64,000 nucleotides of DNA from Sphingomonas liriopis (GCF_024211255.1 NZ_JAMLDY010000001.1:1-64000), one strand, 5' to 3'. Positions 19,726 to 28,534 are shown, counted from the stretch's first letter. Translations and numbers: made by a program. Notes: a model not told the origin generated them from the sequence alone.

Positions 19726-20430
19726 ATGACCGAGATCGAATGGTGGGAGTATGACGACGCGGCCGAACTGGCCGACGCCATCGCCGGCGACATCCAGTTC
19801 GTCATCGAAAGCGCGATCGACGCGCGCGGCTCGGCGGTCGTCGCCCTCGCCGGCGGCAAGACGCCGTTCCCCGCGTATCAGAAGCTCGCCGCGGCCAAGC
19901 TCGACTGGAAGCGCGTGACGATCGTGCCCGGCGACGAGCGGATCGTGCCGCTGGGCGACCCGCTGTCCAACGTCACGCAGCTTGGCAAGCTGTTCATCCC
20001 CAAGGGCGCACGCGTCATCCCGATCGTGCCGCAGGCGAACGCCGACTATAAGAGCGCCGGACGCTCGGCCGATGCGCTGATGCAGGACCTGCACTGGCCG
20101 CTCGACCTGTGCCTGCTCGGCATGGGTGGCGACGGGCATACCGCGTCGATCTTCCCCGGTCCCGATTTCGACGAGGCGCTGAACGGGCCGAAGGAACGCC
20201 GCATGCTCGGCGTCATGCCCGATCCGCTGCCGCCCGAGGCGCCGGTCGCACGCGTCACGCTGTCGCGGCAGGGGATCGTCACCGCCCGTGCGCTGATGAT
20301 CGCGCTGACCGGCGACGACAAGCGCCGGGTGCTGGAACAGGCGATCGAACAGGGTCCGTCGTCGCCCTATCCGATCGGCCGCGTGCTGGCCGATGCCGAG
20401 CTGCCGGTCGATATCCACTGGGCGCCGTGA
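19726..20430 (+). CDS. pgl: 6-phosphogluconolactonase
   Basis: Hydrolyses 6-phosphogluconolactone to 6-phosphogluconate. 234 residues of the DevB/NagB-like family. VVALAGGKTPFPAYQKL, VPGDERIVPLGDPLSN and LLGMGGDGHTASIFPG are the three conserved segments. The ATG at 19726 (MTEIEWWEY) is the family-like start; a longer frame runs back through the palindromic repeat and is not expected to be translated. It lies between zwf and edd. Confidence 0.95.
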   Translation: MTEIEWWEYDDAAELADAIAGDIQFVIESAIDARGSAVVALAGGKTPFPAYQKLAAAKLDWKRVTIVPGDERIVPLGDPLSNVTQLGKLFIPKGARVIPIVPQANADYKSAGRSADALMQDLHWPLDLCLLGMGGDGHTASIFPGPDFDEALNGPKERRMLGVMPDPLPPEAPVARVTLSRQGIVTARALMIALTGDDKRRVLEQAIEQGPSSPYPIGRVLADAELPVDIHWAP

Positions 20431-20439
20431 CCCCTCCCC

Positions 20440-20505
20440 CGTTCGTGCTGAGCCTGTCGAAGCACCTTGAGACTCAATGCCCTTCGACGGGCTCAGGGCG
20501 AACGG
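20440..20505. repeat. Palindromic repeat, family B
   Basis: cgttcgtgctgagcctgtcg and its near complement cgacgggctcagggcgaacg are separated by about 26 bases. It fills most of the gap between pgl and edd. Confidence 0.85.
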
Positions 20506-20547
20506 CAGGGTAAGCTGCTCATCCCGTCCCTCCCCAGGACCCGCGTC

Positions 20548-22359
20548 ATGAACCCCGAAGTCTCCGCCGTCACCGATCGGATCATCGAGCGATCGAAGGA
20601 CAGCCGCGCCGCCTATCTGGCGCTGATCGCGCGTGAGCGGGACACCGGCGCTCGGCGACCGCAGCTGGGCTGCGCCAATCTCGCCCACGCCTATGCGGGG
20701 ACGGAGGAGGATCGCGACACGCTGCGCGCCGATACGGGTATGAACATCGGCATCGTCACCGCGTATAACGACATGCTGAGCGCCCACGCCGTTTACTACC
20801 GCTACCCCGAACTGATGAAGGTCTGGGCGCGCGAGGCGGGCGCGACCGCGCAGGTGGCGGGCGGCGTGCCGGCGATGTGCGACGGCGTGACGCAAGGCTA
20901 TCCCGGCATGGAGCTGTCACTGTTCAGCCGCGACACGATCGCGCTGTCGACCGCCATCGCGCTGTCCCACGGCACGTTCGAAGGCGCGGCGCTGCTCGGC
21001 ATCTGCGACAAGATCGTGCCCGGGCTGCTGATGGGCGCGCTGCGCTTCGGCCACCTGCCGATGGTGCTGATCCCCGGCGGGCCGATGCCCTCGGGTCTCG
21101 CCAACAAGGCCAAGGCGGCGGTGCGCGAGGCCTATGCGGAAGGGAAAGCGGGGCGCGAGGAACTGCTCGACGCCGAGATCCAGGCCTATCACGGCAAGGG
21201 CACCTGCACCTTCTACGGCACCGCCAACACCAACCAGATGATGATGGAGGTGATGGGCCTGCACATGCCGGGCAGCGCCTTCGTCAATCCCGGCACCAAG
21301 TTGCGGCAGGAGCTGACGCGCGCGGCGGTGCATCGCCTTGCCGGCATGGGCTGGCGGGGAGAGGATTACCGGCCGCTCGGCCAATGCGTCGATGAGAAGG
21401 CGATCGTCAACGCCGCGGTGGGGCTGCTCGCGACGGGGGGATCGACCAACCATCTGCTCCACGTCCCCGCCATCGCGCGCGCGGCTGGGATCCTCATCGA
21501 CTGGGAGGATTTCGACCGCCTCAGCCGCGCGGTGCCGCTCATCGCGCGCGTCTATCCCAACGGATCGGCCGACGTGAACGCGTTCGAGGCGGCGGGCGGC
21601 ATGCCCTTCGTCATCCGCGAGCTGCTGTCCGAAGGGCTGCTGCACGGTGACATCACGACGGTCAGTGGCGACAGCCTGTCCGCTTATGCGAACAAGCCGG
21701 TGATCGTGGACGACCAGCTCGCGTGGCAGCCGGTCGGCGACAGCGGCGACACCAGCATCCTGCGCCCGGCGACCGAGCCCTTCTCGCCCGATGGCGGCAT
21801 GCGCATCCTCGCCGGCAACATCGGCCGCGCGTGCATCAAGGTGTCGGCGGTCGACCGCGAGCGCTGGGTGATCGAGGCCCCCGCGCGCGTCTTCCACGAC
21901 CAGCTCGACGTGCTGGAAGCCTTCAAGCGCGGCGAGCTGGAGCAGGACGTCGTCGTCGTCGTCCGCTTCCAGGGGCCGCGCGCCAACGGCATGCCCGAAC
22001 TGCACAAGCTGACGCCGCCGCTCGGCGTGCTGCAGAACCGCGGGTTCAAGGTGGCGCTGGTCACCGACGGCCGCATGTCGGGGGCGAGCGGCAAGGTGCC
22101 CTGCGCGATCCATTGTTCGCCCGAAGCGCTGGGCCATGGCGCGATCGGCAAGATCCGCGACGGCGACATCATCCGGGTCGATGCGGTCAACGGCACGCTG
22201 GACGCGCTGGTCGATGCCGCGGAGTGGCTGGAGCGCCCGTTGTGCGATGCGCCGGGCGCGGCGAGCGGCATGGGCCGCGAACTGTTCGGCATGTTCCGCG
22301 GGCTGGCGGACGAGGCGGAAAAGGGTGCATCGGGGATGCTCGCGGCGGCGGGGTTGTAA
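20548..22359 (+). CDS. edd: Phosphogluconate dehydratase
   Basis: Dehydrates 6-phosphogluconate to KDPG, the committed Entner-Doudoroff step. 603 residues, the usual length of this IlvD/Edd iron-sulfur dehydratase. GVPAMCDGVTQG and LLGICDKIVPGLLMGAL carry cluster cysteines, and VTDGRMSGASGKVP is the C-terminal signature. I chose the ATG at 20548 (MNPEVSAVTDRIIERSK); an in-frame extension back to 20467 would be encoded by the repeat. Confidence 0.97.
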   Translation: MNPEVSAVTDRIIERSKDSRAAYLALIARERDTGARRPQLGCANLAHAYAGTEEDRDTLRADTGMNIGIVTAYNDMLSAHAVYYRYPELMKVWAREAGATAQVAGGVPAMCDGVTQGYPGMELSLFSRDTIALSTAIALSHGTFEGAALLGICDKIVPGLLMGALRFGHLPMVLIPGGPMPSGLANKAKAAVREAYAEGKAGREELLDAEIQAYHGKGTCTFYGTANTNQMMMEVMGLHMPGSAFVNPGTKLRQELTRAAVHRLAGMGWRGEDYRPLGQCVDEKAIVNAAVGLLATGGSTNHLLHVPAIARAAGILIDWEDFDRLSRAVPLIARVYPNGSADVNAFEAAGGMPFVIRELLSEGLLHGDITTVSGDSLSAYANKPVIVDDQLAWQPVGDSGDTSILRPATEPFSPDGGMRILAGNIGRACIKVSAVDRERWVIEAPARVFHDQLDVLEAFKRGELEQDVVVVVRFQGPRANGMPELHKLTPPLGVLQNRGFKVALVTDGRMSGASGKVPCAIHCSPEALGHGAIGKIRDGDIIRVDAVNGTLDALVDAAEWLERPLCDAPGAASGMGRELFGMFRGLADEAEKGASGMLAAAGL

Positions 22360-22370
22360 CGGAAGCGCCG

Positions 22371-22452
22371 CCCTCACCCTTCCGCGCCTGCGGCGCTCCC
22401 TCCCTCTCCCGCTGGGAGAGGGAAGAGGCGCAAAGCGCCGAAGGGTGAGGGT
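22371..22452. repeat. Palindromic repeat, family E
   Basis: A compact inverted repeat with outer arms ccctcacccttccgcg/cgaagggtgaggg and inner arms ccctctcccgctgggagaggg. It lies between edd and glk and will fold into a long hairpin in the mRNA. Confidence 0.85.
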
Positions 22453-22480
22453 GGGAGCGAAACGACAGGAGAGAAGAACA

Positions 22481-23449
22481 ATGCAGCTCGTCAGCGTCGA
22501 CATCGGCGGCACGCACGCCCGCTTCGCGATCGCGGAGGTGGAGGACGGCCACGTCGTTTCGCTCGGCGAACCCGTCACGCTCAAGACCGCCGAACACGCC
22601 AGCTTGCAGACCGCGTGGCAGCATTTCGCGACGATCCACGGCGAGCCCCTGCCCAAGGCGCTGGCGATCTCGGTCGCCTCGCCGATCACCGGCGACATCA
22701 TCCGGCTGACCAACAACCCCTGGGTCATCCGCCCGTCGCTGATTCCCGAGCGGCTGGGCGCCGACGTCTATACCGTCATCAACGATTTCGGTGCGGTCGG
22801 CCATGCCGTCGCGCAACTGCCCGCGGACGATTTCGTCCACCTCTGCGGCCCGGATAACGCGCTGCCGACCGAGGGCGTGACGACGGTCTGCGGCCCCGGC
22901 ACCGGCCTCGGCGTCGCGCAGGTGTTCAAGACCAGGGGCGCCTATCACGTCCTGCCGACCGAGGGTGGCCATGTCGATTACGCGCCGCTCGACGGGATCG
23001 AGGACGCCTTCGTCAAGCGCCTGCGCCGCACCTACACCCGCGTTTCCGCCGAGCGGATCTGCTCGGGTCCTGGCATCGTCGCCATCTACGAAACGCTCGC
23101 CGAGATGGAGGGCCGCGCAGTCCCCAGCCGCGACGACAAGACGATCTGGACCGAGGCGATCGACGGTACCGATTCGATCGCGCTCGCCGCGCTCGATCGC
23201 TTCTGCCTCGCGCTGGGCGCGGTCGCCGGTGACCTTGCACTGGCGCACGGCGCGAAGGGCGTGGTGATCGCCGGCGGGCTCGGTCTCAGGATCAAGGACA
23301 AGCTGATCCGTTCGGGCTTCGACCAGCGCTTCCAGGCCAAGGGCCGCTTCCAGACGCTGATGGCGGGCATCCCCGTCAAGCTCATCACCCATCCGCAGCC
23401 CGGCCTGTTCGGCGCCGCGGCCGCCTTCGCACAGGAACACAGCGCATGA
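22481..23449 (+). CDS. glk: Glucokinase
   Basis: Phosphorylates glucose with ATP, feeding zwf. 322 residues of the bacterial Glk (non-ROK) family: phosphate-binding VDIGGTHARF at the N-terminus, NDFGAVGHAV with the catalytic Asp, and GPGTGLGVAQV. A GGAGAG Shine-Dalgarno sequence precedes the ATG at 22481; the longer upstream frame is antisense noise over edd. The stop overlaps the eda start (ATGA), so the two are coupled. Confidence 0.95.
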   Translation: MQLVSVDIGGTHARFAIAEVEDGHVVSLGEPVTLKTAEHASLQTAWQHFATIHGEPLPKALAISVASPITGDIIRLTNNPWVIRPSLIPERLGADVYTVINDFGAVGHAVAQLPADDFVHLCGPDNALPTEGVTTVCGPGTGLGVAQVFKTRGAYHVLPTEGGHVDYAPLDGIEDAFVKRLRRTYTRVSAERICSGPGIVAIYETLAEMEGRAVPSRDDKTIWTEAIDGTDSIALAALDRFCLALGAVAGDLALAHGAKGVVIAGGLGLRIKDKLIRSGFDQRFQAKGRFQTLMAGIPVKLITHPQPGLFGAAAAFAQEHSA

Positions 23450-24057
23450 CCGATATCGCCACTATCATGCAGACCAGCGCCGTCATCCCGGTGCTGGTGA
23501 TCGACGACGCCGCCACCGCCAAACCGCTCGCCGAGGCGCTGGTCGCCGGCGGGCTGCGCGTCCTCGAAGTGACGCTGCGCACCCCCGCCGCGATGGAGGC
23601 GATCGCCGAGATGAAGCAGGTCCCCGGTGCGATCGTCGGCGCGGGCACCGTGGTCAACGACGCGCAGGCGCGCGAGGTGATCGATGCCGGGGTCGAATTC
23701 ATCGTGTCGCCGGGTCTCACCGAACGCGTCGCGCGCCCGATCATCGATGCCGGCGTCGCCTTCCTGCCCGGCACCGCGACCGCCGGCGATATCATGCGCG
23801 GCCTCGACCTCGGCCTGACGCATTTCAAATTCTTCCCGGCCGAGACGTCGGGCGGGCTGAAGGCGCTCAAGGCGTTGGCCGCACCCTTCTACCAGTGCCG
23901 CTTCTGCCCGACCGGCGGGATCACGGAGGCGAGCGCACCGGACTGGCTGGCGTTCAAGCCGGTGCTGTGCGTCGGCGGCAGCTGGGTCACCCCGACCGGC
24001 GCGTCGATGGCCGAGGTAGAAGCGAAGGCACGCGCGGCAAACGCGTTGCGGGGCTGA
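23446..24057 (+). CDS. eda: KDPG (2-keto-3-deoxy-6-phosphogluconate) aldolase
   Basis: Cleaves KDPG to pyruvate and glyceraldehyde 3-phosphate, the last Entner-Doudoroff step. 203 residues. The Schiff-base Lys128 is in FKFFPAE, the catalytic Glu in LEVTLRTP, and FCPTGGI binds phosphate. It ends the zwf-to-eda cluster. Its last eleven or so codons (ARAANALRG) are repeated in diverged form 267 bases downstream as part of a tandem duplication. Confidence 0.96.
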   Translation: MTDIATIMQTSAVIPVLVIDDAATAKPLAEALVAGGLRVLEVTLRTPAAMEAIAEMKQVPGAIVGAGTVVNDAQAREVIDAGVEFIVSPGLTERVARPIIDAGVAFLPGTATAGDIMRGLDLGLTHFKFFPAETSGGLKALKALAAPFYQCRFCPTGGITEASAPDWLAFKPVLCVGGSWVTPTGASMAEVEAKARAANALRG

Positions 24058-24102
24058 CGACCAGCGTTACCGATTGGGTTTCCGCCCCTCTCAACATCCC
24101 TT

Positions 24103-24209
24103 CGTCACCCCGGACTTGTTCCGGGGTCCACTCCGCGGCGAGCCTATCGATTAGAGGCTCCAGCCGTATGCTTGCGGCACGGTGGACCCCGGAACACGTC
24201 CGGGGTGAC
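24103..24209. repeat. Palindromic repeat, family A, copy 6 (reversed middle)
   Basis: First-unit copy within the tandem duplication; the 3' arm has one change (ggaacacgtccgg). Confidence 0.87.
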
Positions 24210-24369
24210 TGAGGAGTTGGGACAGCGCCGACCACCCCAATCGTGCTGATGTTATCCACGACCTCGCCCGTTCGTGCCGAGCCTGTCGAGGAAGGCCCGC
24301 GCGGCGAAAGCATTGCGGGGCTGACGGCCAGCGTTACCAGGTGGGTTTCCGCCCTTCTCAACACCCCCT

Positions 24370-24477
24370 CGTCACCCCGGACTTGTTCCGGGGTCCACTC
24401 CGCGGCGGGGCGTAGCGGATGGAATGGAGGCCGTATGCTTGCGGCACGTTGAACCCCGGAACGAGTCCGGGGTGACG
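24370..24477. repeat. Palindromic repeat, family A, copy 7 (reversed middle)
   Basis: Second-unit copy within the tandem duplication, 267 bases after copy 6. Confidence 0.87.
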
Positions 24478-24592
24478 AAGGAATTGGGGATAGCGTTCGA
24501 CCATCCCAAGCGCGCTGACGCTATCCGACGACCTAGCCCGTTCGCGCCGAGCCTGTCGAAGCACCTTGACGTTCAACGGCCGTCGCGACCGC

Positions 24593-25561
24593 CTACATCT
24601 CCCCGCGCTGCCGCCGGATCGCATACCACTTCTTCACGTTGGCATTGTGCTGGTCGAGCGTATCGGCGAACACATGCCCGCCGGTGCCGTCGGCGACGAA
24701 ATACAGCGCGTTCGACTGCGCCGGATCGAGCACCGCGTCGATCGACGCGCGCCCCGGATTGGCGATCGGCCCGACCGGCAGCCCCGCCTCGGCGTAAGTA
24801 TTATAGCCGTTCTTCGCGTGCAGTTCCGACCGCAGGATACGCCGCCCCAGCGGGCGCCCCCTGGTGATCGGATAGATCACCGTCGGATCGGCCTGCAACG
24901 GCATGCCCCGCTTCAGCCGGTTGGCATAGACCGCGGCGACGGTGCGCCGTTCGGAGGGCTTGCCCGTCTCCTTCTCGACGATCGAGGCGAGGATGATCGC
25001 CTGCTGCGGGGTCGTCACCGCGATCCCCGGCTTGCGCTTGGCCCAGGCGGCGGCGAGGTAGTCGGCCATCGCCTTCTGCATCCGCGCCACCACGCTTGCG
25101 CGCGTGTCGCCGCGCTGGAAGGCATAGCTGTCGGGCAGCACCGATCCCTCCGCCGGCACCGGCACGCTGCCGGTCAGCCCGTCCGCCTTGGCGAGCGCGT
25201 CATGGACGAGGACCGAGGGATAGCCCTCCGGTACCACGACCAGCCGTTGCAGCACCTTGCCACCCTGCAGCATCTTCAGGATGTCGGCGGGGCTCGTGCG
25301 CGCCGGGATGCGATATTCGCCCGCCTTGATCGGCTCGCCAGACCCGAAGACGCGGGCGAGCAGGCGGAAGCGGCTCGCCGAACGGATCGCCCCCGCCGCC
25401 TCCAGCGCGCGCGCGGCGGAGGCCAGGCTGCTGCCCTCGGCGACCTGCACGGTCAGCGTACGCGGCGCCGGGCCGCTGCCGCCCCAGCCCTGCACCACCA
25501 GAAACGCCGCGACGAGCGCGAGGAGGCCGATCAGCAGACCGAGGCAACCGACTTTCCGCAC
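24593..25561 (-). CDS. mltG: Endolytic murein transglycosylase MltG
   Basis: Inner-membrane lytic transglycosylase that cuts nascent glycan strands and sets their length. 322 residues (YceG family). A single N-terminal anchor (CLGLLIGLLALVAAFLVVQG) and a LysM-like region with GEYRIPARTSPADILKMLQGG precede the catalytic domain, where the Glu of ASIVEKETGKPSE lies near residue 196. Its start is four bases from the end of fabF, the standard fabF-mltG order in alphaproteobacteria. Confidence 0.96.
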   Translation of the reverse strand: MRKVGCLGLLIGLLALVAAFLVVQGWGGSGPAPRTLTVQVAEGSSLASAARALEAAGAIRSASRFRLLARVFGSGEPIKAGEYRIPARTSPADILKMLQGGKVLQRLVVVPEGYPSVLVHDALAKADGLTGSVPVPAEGSVLPDSYAFQRGDTRASVVARMQKAMADYLAAAWAKRKPGIAVTTPQQAIILASIVEKETGKPSERRTVAAVYANRLKRGMPLQADPTVIYPITRGRPLGRRILRSELHAKNGYNTYAEAGLPVGPIANPGRASIDAVLDPAQSNALYFVADGTGGHVFADTLDQHNANVKKWYAIRRQRGEM

Positions 25562-25565
25562 GCGA

Positions 25566-26822
25566 TCAGATCGCCTTCATCACCAGCGATGCGTTGGTGC
25601 CGCCGAAGCCGAACGAATTGTTGAGCACCGCCTTTACCTCCCGCTTCTTCGCGACATGCGGGACGAGATCGACGCCCTCGGTGCCCTCGTCGGGATTGTC
25701 GAGGTTGAGCGTCGGCGGCACGATTTGGTCGCGCAGCGCGAGGATGCAGAAGATGCTCTCGACCGCGCCGGCGCCGCCGAGCAGATGTCCGATCGCCGAC
25801 TTGGTGCTCGACATCGACGCGCCCGACAGATCGTCGCCGAACACGCGCTTCGCCGCGGCCAGTTCGATCGTGTCGGCCATCGTCGAGGTGCCGTGCGCGT
25901 TGATGTAATCGATGTCCGACGGCTCCATTCCCGCCTTGCGCAGCGCCATGCGCATCGCGAGTTCAGCGCCCTTGCCCTCGGGATGCGGCGCGGTGACGTG
26001 ATAGGCATCGCCCGACAGGCCGTAGCCGACTACTTCGGCATAGATCTTGGCGCCGCGCGCCTTGGCATGCTCATATTCCTCGAGCACGACGACGCCCGCG
26101 CCCTCGCCCATCACGAAGCCGTCGCGGTCCTTGTCGTAGGGGCGGCTCGCCTCGGTCGGGCGATCGTTCATGCTCATGTTGAGCGCGCGCGCCTGTGCGA
26201 AGCCGGCGACGCCGAGCGGGTTGACCGTGCTCTCCGCCCCGCCGGCCAGCATGATGTCGGCATCGTCGTCGCGGATCATCCGCGCGGCGTCACCGATCGA
26301 ATGCGCGCCGGTCGAACAGGCGGTGACGACCGCATGATTCGGCCCCATCAGCCCGTATTTGATCGACACCTGGCCGCTGATGAGGTTGATGAGACGGCCA
26401 TGGACGAAGTGCGGGCTGACCCGGCCGGGCCCGCGCTCGTGCAGGTTGATCGATTCGAGTTCGATGCCCGGCAGGCCGCCGATCCCCGACCCGATCGAGA
26501 CGCCCGCGCGCAGCTTCGTCGCCTCGTCCATCTCGGTGAGGCCGGCGTCTTCCAGCGCCTGTCCCGCGGCGTCGATGCCATAGATGATGAACGGATCGAC
26601 CTGGCGCTGGACCTTGTGATCGACGCGCTTGTCGGGGTCGAAGCCGTATTCGTGATCCTTGGGCTTCACCTCGCACGCGATGGTGCATTTCTGCCCCGTG
26701 GTATCGAAGCGCGTGATCGTCCCCGCGCCGGACTTGCCCGCGATCAAATTGGCCCAGGCGGTTTCGACATCCGCGCCCAATGGCGTCACGAGGCCCAATC
26801 CGGTTACGACAACGCGCCGCAT
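25566..26822 (-). CDS. fabF: Beta-ketoacyl-ACP synthase II
   Basis: Condenses malonyl-ACP with acyl-ACP in fatty acid elongation. 418 residues from ATG 26822 (MRRVVVTGLGLVTPLG), preceded by GGAG. An ATG nine codons earlier is less likely. The Cys-His-His triad is visible: Cys near 168 in VVTACSTGAHS, His in NAHGTSTMAD and His in SAIGHLLGGAGA. It lies between acpP and mltG, with a strong terminator-like stem between acpP and fabF. Confidence 0.97.
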   Translation of the reverse strand: MRRVVVTGLGLVTPLGADVETAWANLIAGKSGAGTITRFDTTGQKCTIACEVKPKDHEYGFDPDKRVDHKVQRQVDPFIIYGIDAAGQALEDAGLTEMDEATKLRAGVSIGSGIGGLPGIELESINLHERGPGRVSPHFVHGRLINLISGQVSIKYGLMGPNHAVVTACSTGAHSIGDAARMIRDDDADIMLAGGAESTVNPLGVAGFAQARALNMSMNDRPTEASRPYDKDRDGFVMGEGAGVVVLEEYEHAKARGAKIYAEVVGYGLSGDAYHVTAPHPEGKGAELAMRMALRKAGMEPSDIDYINAHGTSTMADTIELAAAKRVFGDDLSGASMSSTKSAIGHLLGGAGAVESIFCILALRDQIVPPTLNLDNPDEGTEGVDLVPHVAKKREVKAVLNNSFGFGGTNASLVMKAI

Positions 26823-26881
26823 ACCCTTCACTCCATTTCGTCCAGACATGTCGCCACCCGGTGATCCGGGCGGCCGATACG

Positions 26882-26926
26882 AAAAACGGCCCCCCGCCCG
26901 CGTTGCCCGGGGACGGGGAGCCGTTC
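26882..26926 (-). terminator. Terminator/attenuator between acpP and fabF
   Basis: Read on the minus strand, a stem of about 15 bp (aacggctccccgtccc pairing with gggcggggggccgtt) is followed by TTTTC. It lies 52 bases after the acpP stop and before fabF. It would let acpP be expressed more than fabF, as the high demand for acyl carrier protein requires; the fraction of read-through is unknown. Confidence 0.75.
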
Positions 26927-26977
26927 GAATCCGGCCCTCAGCGGGCGCGGGCCAGCGCTACGCTCGGCCCCAGGATC

Positions 26978-27214
26978 TTAACCCTTGTGCTCGTCGATGT
27001 AGGTGATCGCGTCCTTGACGGTCGTGATCTTCTCGGCGGCATCGTCGGGGATCTCGACCCCGAACTCTTCCTCGAACGCCATGACGAGCTCGACGATGTC
27101 GAGGCTGTCGGCACCCAGGTCGTCGATGAAGCTCGCGTCCTCGGTCACCTTGTCGGCTTCGACGCCGAGATGCTCGACGACGATCTTCTTCACGCGGTCG
27201 GCGGTCTCGCTCAT
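26978..27214 (-). CDS. acpP: Acyl carrier protein
   Basis: Carries growing acyl chains on a phosphopantetheine arm attached to Ser37 in [11 protein letters not shown]. 78 residues, acidic, four-helix fold, normal length. The ATG at 27214 follows GAGGGA; a longer frame to 27289 is not conserved. It sits between fabG and fabF. A hairpin with ctgaac/gttcag arms at about 27256-27283 precedes it but has no T-run. Confidence 0.98.
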   Translation of the reverse strand: MSETADRVKKIVVEHLGVEADKVTEDASFIDDLGADSLDIVELVMAFEEEFGVEIPDDAAEKITTVKDAITYIDEHKG

Positions 27215-27334
27215 GTGTAATCCCTCTTCACGTTGGGGGGTTTTTGATACTTCCTGAACGCCCGTAGAACGGGGCGGTTCAGGTGGCAAGCGTCCGTTGG
27301 GGATCGTACCGTCCGGCCGATCCCTCCGTCTGGC

Positions 27335-28075
27335 TCAGATCATGGCCATGCCGCCGTTGACGTGCAAGGTCTGGCCGGTGACGTATCCCGCCTCGCGGCT
27401 GGCGAGATAGACCACCGCGGCGCCGATATCGTCGCCGGTGCCGAGGTCGCCCGCCGGAATCCGGCCGAGCAGCGCGCTCTTCTGCGCCTCGGGCAGCGTG
27501 TCGGTCATCGCCGACCGGATGAAGCCGGGCGCGACGCAATTGACCGTGATGTTGCGGCTGGCCAGCTCCTGCGCCAGCGCCTTCGACATGCCGACGAGGC
27601 CCGCCTTGGACGCGGCATAGTTCGCCTGCCCCGGATTGCCGGTCTGCCCGACCACCGACGTGATCGACACGACTCGCCCGAAGCGCTGCTTCATCATCGG
27701 CTTGGCGGCGGCACGGATCAACCGGAACGCGGCCTCCAGATTGACGCGGATCACCTGATCCCACTCGTCATCCTTCATCCGCATCGCGAGATTGTCGCGC
27801 GTGACGCCGGCGTTGTTGACAAGGATATCGATCCGCCCCCCCAGCGCCGCGACCGCCTGCGGCACCAGCGCATCGACCGCGGCAGCATCCGACAGGTCGC
27901 ACGCCACCGCGACATGGTCGCCGTTAAGGCTCGCCCGAAACGCCTCCAGCTTGTCCGCATTGGACCCCGAAACCGCCAACCGAGCCCCCTGCCCCGCCAG
28001 CGCCCTGGCGATCGCGGACCCGATACCCCCCGATGCGCCCGTGACGAGCGCGGTCATGCCTGTGAGATCGAACAT
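27335..28075 (-). CDS. fabG: 3-oxoacyl-ACP reductase
   Basis: NADPH-dependent reduction of 3-ketoacyl-ACP. A 246-residue SDR with TGASGGIG at 12-19, NNAGVTRDNL, and the Ser-Tyr-Lys triad (SITSVVGQTGNPGQANYAAS, then K). It starts at ATG 28075 (MFDLTGMTALVTG), with GTG or other codons upstream being unlikely. The GxxExxY gene upstream interrupts the usual fabD-fabG adjacency; its stop lies 13 bases before fabG. Confidence 0.96.
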   Translation of the reverse strand: MFDLTGMTALVTGASGGIGSAIARALAGQGARLAVSGSNADKLEAFRASLNGDHVAVACDLSDAAAVDALVPQAVAALGGRIDILVNNAGVTRDNLAMRMKDDEWDQVIRVNLEAAFRLIRAAAKPMMKQRFGRVVSITSVVGQTGNPGQANYAASKAGLVGMSKALAQELASRNITVNCVAPGFIRSAMTDTLPEAQKSALLGRIPAGDLGTGDDIGAAVVYLASREAGYVTGQTLHVNGGMAMI

Positions 28076-28087
28076 TCTTCGCAATCC

Positions 28088-28534
28088 TTATTGATTCACG
28101 CGAAGACGCGAAGACGCGAAGGTGTCGTGGCCGTTGACGATACGTCGCAGCCCTTCCTTGAGCGTTGCGCCTCCAAAGTTGATGAGCAGCCCGAGGGGCT
28201 GATCGGTCAGTCGAAGGTAGGTGAGCAATTGCTTGGCATGAGCGGCGTTCAGCCGCTCCACCGACTTGATCTCGACGATCAGCGATCCCTCGACGATCAG
28301 GTCAGCCTTGAAGGCCGCCTCGAACGACAGCCCTTCGAAAGTGAAAGAGACCGGCATCTGCCGGCGAACGTCATAGCCCAGCTGAGCAAGCTTCGCAGCC
28401 AAGACCGTCTCGTAGACGCTTTCCAGCAGACCAGGTCCGAGATCACGATGAAGACGAAACGACACGTCGATGACATCCGAGGCAGCCGCCTCAAGATCGA
28501 CCATCTTCGCGTCTTCGCGTCTTCGCGTGAACAT
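28088..28534 (-). CDS. GxxExxY protein, PD-(D/E)XK nuclease-like
   Basis: A 148-residue protein with the name-giving motif at GLLESVY (G35-E38-Y41) and a PD-(D/E)XK-like core, KADLIVEG...VEIKS (Asp78, Glu88, Lys90), which fits a nuclease fold; activity in this family is untested as far as I know. The ATG at 28534 has AGAAGG upstream inside fabD; GTG 28537 and ATG 28504 are alternatives. The gene lies between fabD and fabG and is framed by perfect 27-bp inverted repeats (28095-28121, 28505-28531), one encoding residues 2-10 and the other its C-terminus. It looks like an insertion into a core operon. Confidence 0.85.
   Translation of the reverse strand: MFTRRREDAKMVDLEAAASDVIDVSFRLHRDLGPGLLESVYETVLAAKLAQLGYDVRRQMPVSFTFEGLSFEAAFKADLIVEGSLIVEIKSVERLNAAHAKQLLTYLRLTDQPLGLLINFGGATLKEGLRRIVNGHDTFASSRLRVNQ
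28095..28121. repeat. 27-bp inverted repeat, end 1 of GxxExxY unit
   Basis: Made of ttcacgcgaag followed by two acgcgaag units. The exact reverse complement is at 28505-28531, on the other side of the GxxExxY gene. No flanking target duplication is apparent. Confidence 0.92.
28505..28531. repeat. 27-bp inverted repeat, end 2 of GxxExxY unit
   Basis: Exact reverse complement of 28095-28121. It lies immediately inside the end of fabD, three bases from the fabD stop, and encodes the first residues of the GxxExxY protein. Confidence 0.92.

Larger units (their letters stand above)
24025..24567. repeat. Diverged 267-bp tandem duplication after eda
   Basis: The end of eda and the following DNA are present twice in tandem. 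Matching points include gcggggctgacg (24048 and 24315), gggtttccgccc (24076 and 24343), the whole family A palindrome (24103 and 24370), ga[g/a]ttgggg (24214 and 24481) and gcccgttcg[t/c]gccgagcctgtcga, each offset by 267 bases. The copies differ at many positions, so the event is not recent. The 535 bases from eda to mltG contain nothing else. Confidence 0.88.

Noticed and set aside
24103..24477. Closely spaced repeats considered as a CRISPR or tandem array
   Set aside because: Only two units, each a palindrome within a 267-base duplication; no regular spacers and no cas genes.
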